From a virus: 53,902 nucleotides of DNA. Location of the stretch: the IMG/VR virus record IMGVR_UViG_3300032296_000199, positions 1 through 53,902 of that record. One strand, given 5' to 3'. The translations under genes and the position numbers were made by a program. Below are positions 1 to 8,362 of the stretch, piece after piece. The notes under the pieces are model-generated. The model ran no database searches. It was not told where the DNA came from and saw only the letters and a program-made list of their open reading frames with translations. How positions within the stretch are numbered: the first letter of the stretch is position 1; each line of letters starts with the position of its first letter.

Positions 1-1634
1 ATACCTACACTATTGTATCTACTACTGCGGCTACTTCTACTGTAGCGGCTGGTGGCGGTTCAACTGTTAATGCAATCTATCAAATCAACGTAGGCGATCC
101 ATACGAGATTCCACTAGCCGGTTGGGGTGCTGGTACATGGGGTGCAGGAACTTGGGGCTTTGGCGGCACATCTACCTCGGCCCTACGTCTATGGAGCCAG
201 AACAACTTTGGTGAAGACTTAGTGTATGGTTTCCGTGGCGGCCCGATCTATTACTGGGATGCTGGCTATGGCGTAAACCCTGCTTTGGCTTCAATTACCA
301 TAGCTTCTCCTGCGGTAGTTACGGCTGCTTATAGTTTGCCCAATGGCTCTCCAGTCATCTTTACAAATAGTGGGTATCCCGCTGCCCTGCCGACTGGCTT
401 GTCTCCCGGAACCATTTACTACGTCATTAACGCTAGCGGCAATACCTTTAACTTAGCTTTGACTGTCGGCGGCGCGGCTATTACCACGACAGGAACGCAG
501 TCTGGTGACCACTACATCATGCCAAATGGTGTAAATATTGTTAGTCTGGCAGGTGCATCAGACTGCCCAATCATTCAAAACTTTGTTTTTGTATCTGATG
601 TAAGTCGCTTTGTGTTTGCGTTTGGCTGTAATGATTACGCTTCTACAGTACAAAACCCCATGTTAATTCGCTGGTCGGATCAGGAATCTGTGGTTAACTG
701 GACACCCTCCGCAACCAATCAAGCTGGTAGTGTCACTTTGTCGCACGGCTCTAGCATCGTAACTGCTGTTCAAACCCGGCAAGAGATTTTGGTGTGGACT
801 GATTCTGCCATCTATTCTTTACAGTACATTGGCCCACCTGTAGTTTGGTCTAGCCAGTTGATGGGTGACAACATCTCCATCCTTGGTCAGAACGCAGCAA
901 CTCAAGCTTCTGGTGTGGTGTACTGGATGGGCGTGGATAAGTTTTATCTATACGATGGTCGTTTACAGACTTTACCTTGCGATCTTCGCCGGTACGTTTA
1001 CCAAGACATTAACCTCCAACAAAACCAACAAGTGTTTGCCAGTACCAACGAGGGCTTTAATGAGGTCTGGTGGTTCTATTGCGCGGCTGGTAGCTTGGTG
1101 GCTAATCGTTATGTAGTGTACAACTACCTTGAAAAAATCTGGTACTACGGCACTATGGAGCGAACAGCTTGGCTTGATTCTGGCCTGCGCGACTTCCCGA
1201 TTGCCGCTACGTACAACTACAACTTGGTTGATCAAGAGTACGGCTTAGACAACAACGAAACGGGTACGCCCGCAGGCATTGAGGCTTACATCTCATCCAC
1301 AGAATTTGACATTGATGATGGCGACAGATTTGGTTTTGTTTGGAGAATGTTGCCTGACTTGACTTTCTCAGGGTCAGATGCTTCGCCAACTCCGCAAGTT
1401 ACGTACACTTTGTATCCCATGCAGAACTCAGGCTCTGGCACGGGCACTGCGGTAAACAAGGATGTGGACAAGTTAACCGGTGCTCAGTACACAGTGACTG
1501 AAGGCTTTACAGGGCAGATCAATACCCGCGTGCGGGGCAGGCAGTTAATCTTGAAGGTTAGCTCGGACAACCTTGGAACAACATGGCAGTTGGGTGCTAC
1601 CCGTATTGACATCAGACCGGACGGCAGACGATGA
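1..1634 (+). CDS. Tail hub / DNA stabilisation protein, P22 gp10-like (5' end missing)
   Basis: The reading frame is open from the first complete codon at position 3, so this is the 3' part of a longer gene; a GTG at 222 is internal, not the start. About 543 residues are visible. The protein is rich in Gly, Tyr, Trp and Asn with many short beta-strand-like segments, and has the pattern VFASTNEGFNEVWWFY, which I associate with gp10-type tail hub (packaged-DNA stabilisation) proteins of podoviruses. The likely role is closing the tail channel after packaging. Its ATGA junction with the next gene indicates coupled translation. The family is inferred from pattern memory; a general virion structural protein is the safe fallback. 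Confidence 0.6.
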   Translation, partial: TYTIVSTTAATSTVAAGGGSTVNAIYQINVGDPYEIPLAGWGAGTWGAGTWGFGGTSTSALRLWSQNNFGEDLVYGFRGGPIYYWDAGYGVNPALASITIASPAVVTAAYSLPNGSPVIFTNSGYPAALPTGLSPGTIYYVINASGNTFNLALTVGGAAITTTGTQSGDHYIMPNGVNIVSLAGASDCPIIQNFVFVSDVSRFVFAFGCNDYASTVQNPMLIRWSDQESVVNWTPSATNQAGSVTLSHGSSIVTAVQTRQEILVWTDSAIYSLQYIGPPVVWSSQLMGDNISILGQNAATQASGVVYWMGVDKFYLYDGRLQTLPCDLRRYVYQDINLQQNQQVFASTNEGFNEVWWFYCAAGSLVANRYVVYNYLEKIWYYGTMERTAWLDSGLRDFPIAATYNYNLVDQEYGLDNNETGTPAGIEAYISSTEFDIDDGDRFGFVWRMLPDLTFSGSDASPTPQVTYTLYPMQNSGSGTGTAVNKDVDKLTGAQYTVTEGFTGQINTRVRGRQLILKVSSDNLGTTWQLGATRIDIRPDGRR

Positions 1635-1978
1635 GCTTTATCGTTACTACTGATTTTGATTTAAACAAGGTAGCCGCACCTAACCTGCCGTTACCTCCGA
1701 ACGAGTACGACCGTATATATTTTGACCAGATGCTCAACATCTTGCGTTTGTACTTCAACAGGATTGATGCGTTAACTACGCAGTTGACGGCTTCTGGCGC
1801 AGTACCTCCTTTGACTAACTACACTGTAGCTACACTACCTAGCGCAGTTACTTCAGGCAAGGGCGCAAGAGCTTTTGTAACAGATGCATTAGGCCCAACA
1901 TTTGGGGCAACCGTTGTGACTGGCGGGGCAGTAGCTGTGCCTGTGTATTCTGACGGAACAAATTGGAAAGTCGGATAA
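1631..1978 (+). CDS. Small tail-associated structural protein
   Basis: This 115-residue protein starts at an ATG overlapping the stop of the tail-hub gene (ATGA). The N-terminal half has a helical stretch (YDRIYFDQMLNILRLYFNRID); the C-terminal half is Gly/Thr/Val-rich and ends in VPVYSDGTNWKVG, an ending often seen on small phage tail and fibre-adjacent proteins. Its stop overlaps the ATG of the next gene (TAATG). It is probably a minor tail or fibre-linking component. The exact role is unknown. Confidence 0.6.
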   Translation: MSFIVTTDFDLNKVAAPNLPLPPNEYDRIYFDQMLNILRLYFNRIDALTTQLTASGAVPPLTNYTVATLPSAVTSGKGARAFVTDALGPTFGATVVTGGAVAVPVYSDGTNWKVG

Positions 1979-4900
1979 TGGCAATTTCAGATCAAGACAT
2001 ATTTAACTGGTTTGTGCAGAATGAAGGCGCAGACGACGCTACTATTGCTGCCACAATGGATCAGTTTAAAGTGTCACCCGCTGACGTTGCGCGGGCCACA
2101 GGGACTGATTTAACAAATATTGAATCTAGGTATCAAGCAGCCGCCCCCGCACCAACAACTGATTATTTTGCGCAACAGTTTGGGCCAGATACTTCGGGGA
2201 TTGCTTCTCTCCCTGCTGCAACATCTGCTCCTTTTGTTACTACAGCTACTGTCACAGCGGCTCCGGTAGTCACGTCTGCCCCTGTAGTCACATCGGCTTT
2301 TGATTACGAAAGTATTTATGATGTTTTTGGCGGAAAAGGTGCTACTAATGACCTAATCACGCAATTTAGGGCTATGGGGCTGTCCGAAGATGCGATTGCT
2401 TCTGTCTTTGCTCCATATCAAAAAAACCCAACAACTACATTAGCTCCTGTAACTACGGCTGCTCCAGTCACAACTTTAGCTCCTGTAACAACGTTAGCGC
2501 CAATTGCAACGTCTAGTGTAATAACTACGGCTGCTCCAGTTACAACTTTAACTCCTGTAACCACCACCGCCACTACAGTAAATACTGGCTCAAATTACGA
2601 CCAAATGGTTCGTGATGCGTATGCGACTATTGGGCGCTCTGGCATTGGTGGGGCAACAAATCAAATTGACCAAGAAGGCTATAACAATTTTTTAAATGCA
2701 TTGCAGTCTGGCGCAATTAAACCAGCAGACTTCGCATCTACGTTTCAAAGTTCTGTTAAAGACTACATTGCCAAAAATCCCAATGACCGTTACTCACAGT
2801 ATGTTTTAGGTTATTTAGGTGTTAACACTGTCACAACTACTCCAGCACCTACAACCACGGCTGTTGGCATAGCCACACTTACAACTACTCCAGCACCCAC
2901 AACTACAGCGGCTCCTGTAACAACGTTAGCGCCAATTAATCTAAATAATGGTACATATTTAACTGCTACAGGCACAATCGTTGATACGTCAGGTAATGTG
3001 CTTGCGGATACTGGACATGCCGCCACTGCTACATTGACCCAACAAATTCTTGGGCAAAACTTGACGGATAGATGGCAAGGTCAGGGATGGGGGACGCCAC
3101 AAGCTAATGCTTCTGACATGGCAAGGATTTTGGCCAGTATTGGCATTACAGACATTAAACAGTTTGGTGAGGTTCCTCTTTTAGCGCCCGTTGAAGAAAT
3201 TGGTAAAACGTATAACGGAAACCAAGTTGTCAAAATTGACCTTGGCGATGGCGAAATTAGAAATGCGGTATATCAAAGCACTGGTCAATTTGACAGTGAT
3301 GGCAACGCAATCGGTCAATACGTGCCAATACCTAAAGACGCAAAAATTGAAACGCTTTACGGGGTATCTAATGGTGAAAGCTACAATGCCGTTGATCCAT
3401 CAAAAGTAAAAATAATAGATGGCAAACCTGTAGTTGACACAGGGCAAAAAACTTTTGGCAATAAAGTAACAGGCCAAGCCGTTCCTAATACATACAGTGA
3501 ACGTCAAACAGGAAATGCTTTTGGCGGCACGTTTGCTGGCGATGGTAATACTGGTTATCGTGTGCAATTTGCTCCTGATGGAACGCCAATCTTTTATACA
3601 ACGTACGCATCGTCTAACGATCTTGCAAATCTTTTATCAGACCTTGGCCCAATCGGTCAAATTGGTTTGGCTGTTGCCACGGGTGGTTTGTCTATACCTC
3701 AACAAATTGCGGCTCAGTTTGCAATAAGCGTATTGAGCGGCGCTGATATAGAAAACGCTATACAAGGAGCAGCAGCATCGTTTATTGGCTCTCAAATACC
3801 CGGTTTAGATGCAATGAAGGACGCTACTGCGTACCTAAATGGAATTGACCCAACTGGAGTTCTTGCCAGATCATTTACAGGCGCGGCAGTGGGGGCGACC
3901 ACTGGAATTATTACTGGGCAAGATTTATTGACATCAGCCGCAGCGGGCGCTGCAAGTGGTGGTTACTCTGGCGCTGCTGATGCAATCATGGGTAATTTTG
4001 ATTTGACTGGCTTGACCGCTTCTCAAAAATCTGCTTTAAAAAATACAGTTACAGGTGTAATTTCTGGCAAGCCACTTGACCAGACTTTGATGAATTCTAT
4101 TATTGGGCTTGTAAATTCAGAAATTAAAAATATTACAACAAGCCCTACTACAACTCTTTCACCATCTGTAACAGTTGCTGCTGACGACGACATTAATAAT
4201 CCTGTAGTTGGCCTTGATGCAGAAGGTAATTCCGTACGTTTAAATGATATCAATACATTGTTTGCGGGCAATACTGACTACGCCGCACAAGCATCAAATA
4301 TTCTTAATAGTTACGATGTTGCTGGCTTGGCGGCTGTGGCTGCTCCTGCGGCTGGCGCAACTGCGGCAACTAATTCTCCACTGCTCCGGCTTGTGCAAGC
4401 TGCGGCTAATGATCCAAACTATTCTACAAAACTTACCGCATTAGAAAGAGTGCTAACCGCTGCTGGTAGCTCTATCGCTAAAGTGTTGGGCACTGCTGTT
4501 TCGTTAGGTACTTATTCGCCCAATCTAAATGCAGATGAGGACGCAACATTAAAGCGTTTGCGTGAATCTGGGCTAGTCACAATAGATGATTTAAAGACTT
4601 CTCCTGCTACAACTCTTGCGCCCGTTACAACCCTTGCTCCAACTAGTACGCTTGCGCCTGTAACAACACAATATGTTGCGCAACCCGAAGATTACACAGA
4701 TACAACTGAAGAAGTCCAGAATTGGCAAAGTACGCTGGATGAAGTCTATTACACTGACGAAGTTGGGAATCCTGTTACTTTAAGAGACTATTACAGAATT
4801 ATAGGGTTTGAGCCTCCCGGACTACCACCCGGCGTTTTACCAACAAAGCCTACAACAACACAGGCTCCAGCGACTACCGCGCCTCCAGAAACTACTGCGC

Positions 4901-6525
4901 CCCCAGTTACGACAGCGGCTCCAGCTACTACGGCGGCTCCAGCTACTACGGCAGCTCCTGTAACAACAGCTAAACCTTTTACTATTGATGATCCAACTAC
5001 TTGGCCTGATCCAATAGATGATCCTGCGTTTGACCCATTAAAGCCGTCTACTTATCCCGCAACTACTGCGGCTCCAGCTACAACACAGGCTCCTGCTACA
5101 ACTTTAGCGCCGTCTGTAACAACCAAGCCTTTTACTATTGATGATCCAACCACTTGGCCTGATCCAATAGATGATCCTAATTTTGACCCGTTAAAGCCTG
5201 ATACGTATCCGGCTACTACGCTTGCGCCTAAGACAACGCTTGCACCTGCAACAACGCAGTCTCCAGCCACTACTCTTGCGCCTAAAACAACGCTTAGACC
5301 TGTTACTACTCTTGCCCCTGCAACAACTTTGGCTCCTGAGACCACGTTAGCGCCCAAGACGACGCTTGCTCCCGAGACGACGCTTGCTCCTGAAACAACG
5401 CTTGAGCCAGCTACTACTCTTGCACCTGCAACAACTCAGGCTCCCGGCACAACGCTTAAACCTGTAACAACCCTTGAGCCTGTAACAACGCTCGAGCCAG
5501 CTACTACACTTGCTCCCAAGACAACGCTTTCTCCTGAGACAACCCTTGAGCCAGCTACAACATTGGCTCCTAAGACGACCCTTGAGCCAGCTACAACATT
5601 GGCTCCTAAGACGACCCTTAAACCTGAGACTACGTTGGCTCCCAAGACTACGCTTGCCCCTGAGACAACGCTTAAACCTGAGACTACGCTTGCTCCTAAA
5701 ACAACTTTGGCTCCTGAGACTACTCTTAAGCCTGAGACTACACTGGCTCCCAAGACGACGCTTGCTCCTGAGACTACTCTCAAGCCTGAAACTACGTTAG
5801 CACCCAAGACAACGCTTGCTCCTGAGACTACTCTTAAGCCTGAGACAACGTTAGCTCCCAAGACAACTTTGGCTCCTGAGACTACGCTTAAGCCTGAGAC
5901 TACATTGGCTCCCAAAACCACGTTGGCTCCTGAGACTACTCTTGCGCCACCTACAACAACAGTTAAACCTACAACAACCGTACCGCCTACAACAGTTAAA
6001 CCTACAACAACCGTACCGCCTACAACCGTACCGCCTACAACTGCACCACCCACAACCGTACCGCCTACAACTGCGCCACCCACAACGATACCGCCTACAA
6101 CAATACCGCCTACAACAACGGTTGGCCCGACGACAACAATACCGCCTACAACTACCCCCGTGCCTACTACGACTAAAGTAGTTGTAACAACCACTGCTAC
6201 GCCTGCAACAACCAAGGCAAGTGGACAAAACTTAGGCTTAAACTTCCCGCAGGTGCAACAGGCACTTGCCGCTGCTGGCATCCCACAACTTGCCAATGTG
6301 TTCTATTACGGCAAGGACTTTACTTCTAAAAAGCAAAAAATTACCAAAGAAGGTGACTTGGTTGAAGAAGAGTACAAACCACTGAGTGTCGTTAAACCCG
6401 GCGCAGAGATAGAACAGCTTGCCGAAGAAGCAAAAAGCAAGCAAAATACAGCCCTAGATGTTGCCGATAAGCTCATGGGCGAAAATACGTCTTTTGAAGA
6501 CTTAATTAAAATTTTGAGGGGTTAA
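1978..6525 (+). CDS. Giant Thr/Pro-repeat virion protein (1515 residues)
   Basis: The start is the ATG at 1978 overlapping the previous stop; a TTG at 1963 is in frame but inside the upstream gene. Residues 1-50 form a small domain (MAISDQDIFNWFVQN). Globular segments alternate with TTxAPV linkers at about 150-204, 285-320 and 875-905. Residues 550-665 are Gly/Ala-rich and hydrophobic. A 32-residue unit containing FTIDDPTTWPDPIDDP occurs twice (999-1030 and 1050-1081). From about 1079 to 1320 there is a TTLxPx hexapeptide array, then a TTTVPP tract to about 1414, and a charged C-terminal domain (1415-1515). Extended Thr/Pro stalks suit a fibre-like or flexible virion protein. The position among tail genes supports a virion location; the function is unknown. 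Confidence 0.7.
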   Translation: MAISDQDIFNWFVQNEGADDATIAATMDQFKVSPADVARATGTDLTNIESRYQAAAPAPTTDYFAQQFGPDTSGIASLPAATSAPFVTTATVTAAPVVTSAPVVTSAFDYESIYDVFGGKGATNDLITQFRAMGLSEDAIASVFAPYQKNPTTTLAPVTTAAPVTTLAPVTTLAPIATSSVITTAAPVTTLTPVTTTATTVNTGSNYDQMVRDAYATIGRSGIGGATNQIDQEGYNNFLNALQSGAIKPADFASTFQSSVKDYIAKNPNDRYSQYVLGYLGVNTVTTTPAPTTTAVGIATLTTTPAPTTTAAPVTTLAPINLNNGTYLTATGTIVDTSGNVLADTGHAATATLTQQILGQNLTDRWQGQGWGTPQANASDMARILASIGITDIKQFGEVPLLAPVEEIGKTYNGNQVVKIDLGDGEIRNAVYQSTGQFDSDGNAIGQYVPIPKDAKIETLYGVSNGESYNAVDPSKVKIIDGKPVVDTGQKTFGNKVTGQAVPNTYSERQTGNAFGGTFAGDGNTGYRVQFAPDGTPIFYTTYASSNDLANLLSDLGPIGQIGLAVATGGLSIPQQIAAQFAISVLSGADIENAIQGAAASFIGSQIPGLDAMKDATAYLNGIDPTGVLARSFTGAAVGATTGIITGQDLLTSAAAGAASGGYSGAADAIMGNFDLTGLTASQKSALKNTVTGVISGKPLDQTLMNSIIGLVNSEIKNITTSPTTTLSPSVTVAADDDINNPVVGLDAEGNSVRLNDINTLFAGNTDYAAQASNILNSYDVAGLAAVAAPAAGATAATNSPLLRLVQAAANDPNYSTKLTALERVLTAAGSSIAKVLGTAVSLGTYSPNLNADEDATLKRLRESGLVTIDDLKTSPATTLAPVTTLAPTSTLAPVTTQYVAQPEDYTDTTEEVQNWQSTLDEVYYTDEVGNPVTLRDYYRIIGFEPPGLPPGVLPTKPTTTQAPATTAPPETTAPPVTTAAPATTAAPATTAAPVTTAKPFTIDDPTTWPDPIDDPAFDPLKPSTYPATTAAPATTQAPATTLAPSVTTKPFTIDDPTTWPDPIDDPNFDPLKPDTYPATTLAPKTTLAPATTQSPATTLAPKTTLRPVTTLAPATTLAPETTLAPKTTLAPETTLAPETTLEPATTLAPATTQAPGTTLKPVTTLEPVTTLEPATTLAPKTTLSPETTLEPATTLAPKTTLEPATTLAPKTTLKPETTLAPKTTLAPETTLKPETTLAPKTTLAPETTLKPETTLAPKTTLAPETTLKPETTLAPKTTLAPETTLKPETTLAPKTTLAPETTLKPETTLAPKTTLAPETTLAPPTTTVKPTTTVPPTTVKPTTTVPPTTVPPTTAPPTTVPPTTAPPTTIPPTTIPPTTTVGPTTTIPPTTTPVPTTTKVVVTTTATPATTKASGQNLGLNFPQVQQALAAAGIPQLANVFYYGKDFTSKKQKITKEGDLVEEEYKPLSVVKPGAEIEQLAEEAKSKQNTALDVADKLMGENTSFEDLIKILRG
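4972..5220 (+). repeat. Duplicated 96-bp (32-codon) unit
   Basis: Two in-frame copies lie at 4972-5067 and 5125-5220, starting 153 bp apart. Each encodes KPFTIDDPTTWPDPIDDP, then xFDPLKPxTYP and a Thr pair. Only a few residues differ (Ala/Asn and Ser/Asp), so the duplication is fairly recent or under selection. Unlike the surrounding linker it is Asp/Trp-rich, so each copy may be a small folded or ligand-binding module. Confidence 0.85.
5611..5934 (+). repeat. Six tandem copies of a 54-bp repeat (18-residue Thr/Pro unit)
   Basis: The unit encodes TTLKPETTLAPKTTLAPE, itself three TTLxPx hexapeptides. Six copies fit exactly in 324 bp with no protein-level change, while third codon positions vary between copies. 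Degenerate hexapeptides extend the array upstream to about 5212. Synonymous divergence with constant protein sequence suggests selection on the peptide rather than only recent slippage. Because the period is a multiple of three, several other frames stay open through this stretch. Confidence 0.9.
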
Positions 6526-6526
6526 C

Positions 6527-7399
6527 ATGGATGATTATTTTACTGGTGACAGTGATTGGTATAGCAATTTTTTAACAAACATTGGTGTTAATCCCGGTTC
6601 TGTTACTTCAGACTTTGGTAATAACTACCTTAGTAATGATGATTTATACAAACAAATTACAGGCGCTGATACTGGCTCTTCAAATCCAATAGCTTTAATT
6701 ACCAAACTACTATCTGGCACAGGCGAACAAGGCAAAGCAGGGCAGCTTGCTGGTGTTGCTGGTTTATACAGTTTGATAAACGCACTTGGTGGCGGGCTTG
6801 GCCAAACTGGTCAAGGTGTGTACAAAGGTTATCAAGGCGGTATCCCAAATTACACTGCTACCCGCACAATGAATCCCATCCCACAAACTGTAAATGTGCC
6901 AGCTAGGGAAGCCGTTCCTGCTACGGCAACTACTCCTGCTGTTTCTGCGGCTCCGGCTGGTACTGCGCCACGTCGTCCCGGTTCCGGTGGGATTACGTAT
7001 TTTACGGATATGAAATATACGCCTGTGGCAACAGCGGCTCCAGCTACAACTCCTGCTGTAACTGCTGCGCCTACAGTCACTGCGGCGGCTGGTGGCATGA
7101 TGGCCTCCGGTGGTGTTTCTACTTTGGGTGGTTATTCAGATGGTGGGCGTTTACTCAAAGGCCCCGGTGATGGTGTTTCCGACTCTATTCCTGCTACTAT
7201 TGGTGGCAAGCAGCCAGCACGTTTGGCTGACGGAGAGTTTGTGATTCCTGCACGTATAGTGTCTGAGATTGGCAATGGTTCTACAGAAGCTGGAGCCAAA
7301 AAGTTATATGCCATGATGGATCGTATCCAAGGGGCCCGTAAGAAATCAATTAAAAATGTCGCTGCCAACACTAAGGCAGACAAATATCTTCCTAAGTAA
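6527..7399 (+). CDS. Putative internal virion / tail protein with GPGDGxSDSIPA motif
   Basis: This 290-residue protein has a good ribosome binding site (GAGGGG) before the ATG. The N-terminal ~110 residues are Gly/Ser/Asn-rich with a hydrophobic helix (LAGVAGLYSLINALGGG). The middle is an Ala/Thr/Pro linker. The C-terminal part from about residue 211 has GPGDGVSDSIPATIGG followed by LADGEFVIPARIVSEIGNG, a signature I know from many phage virion proteins next to ejection or tail genes. It ends in a Lys-rich tail. A minor virion component is likely; its function is unproven. Confidence 0.6.
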   Translation: MDDYFTGDSDWYSNFLTNIGVNPGSVTSDFGNNYLSNDDLYKQITGADTGSSNPIALITKLLSGTGEQGKAGQLAGVAGLYSLINALGGGLGQTGQGVYKGYQGGIPNYTATRTMNPIPQTVNVPAREAVPATATTPAVSAAPAGTAPRRPGSGGITYFTDMKYTPVATAAPATTPAVTAAPTVTAAAGGMMASGGVSTLGGYSDGGRLLKGPGDGVSDSIPATIGGKQPARLADGEFVIPARIVSEIGNGSTEAGAKKLYAMMDRIQGARKKSIKNVAANTKADKYLPK

Positions 7400-7408
7400 G
7401 GGGTACGT

Positions 7409-8353
7409 ATGACAACAACATCAACAACGGCAACACCGGGTTCTTCTGGCTCTCCGATGGCGGGGTCTGCCAATATGTCTACGCTGTCCGACTGGGCAGG
7501 TGGGTATGTAACGGACATGATGGGTAAAGCTCAAGCGCTTTCTAATACCCCATATCAAACTTATCAAGGCCCGATGACAGCTGGTGAGTCTGGCCTACAG
7601 AACAAAATGTTCCAAGGACTTGGTGGATTAAATTTTCCCGGTCAGTTAGGACAATCATTTAGTTCTTCTAGCGCGTATCAACCACCCGGAATGGCTCCTA
7701 ATACATTTGCCAACCAACCTATTGGCATGGGCGCTGGTGCTCCTCCGATGGGTATGACAAACGCTTCTGGCACTGGCGCAACAGGTACGGGCGGAGGTCA
7801 ATCTACTACTGCTCCATTAGGTGTAGCTTCTCAGTACATGAATCCGTATTTGCAGTCTGTTCTCCAACCTCAGTTGGAAGAGTTGCGTCGCCAATCACAA
7901 TTAAATTTGCAACCCGGAATGGCTAAGATGACTCAAGCTGGTGGTTATGGTGGTGGTCGCCAAGCGATTATGGAGTCGGAAGCTAATCGCAATTTGTTGC
8001 AACAACAGAACCAAGCTATTGGTACGGGCTACGCTAATGCTTTTGATAAAGCTATGCAACAGTTCAACACTGAGCAAGGCCAAGCTAAGACTCTGGCTGA
8101 CCTGATGGGTACGGCTGGCGCACAGCAACGTGGTATTGAGCAAGAAGGTATTACTGCTGATTACAACGAGTTCTTGGCGCAACGTGATGACCCAATGAAG
8201 AAAGTACAGTTCTTGCAGTCAATGCTTCAAGGTTTGCCAATTTCTACTGTGTCCAATGTTCCGCAATCTCAGACTGGCGCACAACAAGCAGTGGGTGGTA
8301 TGTCAACTGTTTATCAGATGCTGCAAAATCTTGGCGTTATTCCTAAAGGTTAA
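7409..8353 (+). CDS. Putative internal virion protein, Gly/Gln/Met-rich
   Basis: A 314-residue protein preceded by AAGGGG. The N-terminus is Ser/Thr-rich. From about residue 48 a motif YQTYQGPMTAGESGLQ appears, then a Gly/Met/Pro low-complexity segment, then an alpha-helical Gln-rich region (QPQLEELRRQSQLNLQPG). The composition and place between the Thr/Pro protein and the coiled-coil protein resemble the internal or ejection proteins of podoviruses. No catalytic motif was found. Confidence 0.55.
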   Translation: MTTTSTTATPGSSGSPMAGSANMSTLSDWAGGYVTDMMGKAQALSNTPYQTYQGPMTAGESGLQNKMFQGLGGLNFPGQLGQSFSSSSAYQPPGMAPNTFANQPIGMGAGAPPMGMTNASGTGATGTGGGQSTTAPLGVASQYMNPYLQSVLQPQLEELRRQSQLNLQPGMAKMTQAGGYGGGRQAIMESEANRNLLQQQNQAIGTGYANAFDKAMQQFNTEQGQAKTLADLMGTAGAQQRGIEQEGITADYNEFLAQRDDPMKKVQFLQSMLQGLPISTVSNVPQSQTGAQQAVGGMSTVYQMLQNLGVIPKG

Positions 8354-8362
8354 GGACAGATC

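Noticed and set aside
5436-6296. Long open frame on the - strand opposite the Thr/Pro repeats (Val/Gly/Ser/Ala repeats)
   Set aside because: It is the mirror of the in-frame repeats: the period is a multiple of three so all copies stay open. No ribosome binding site and an implausible composition.
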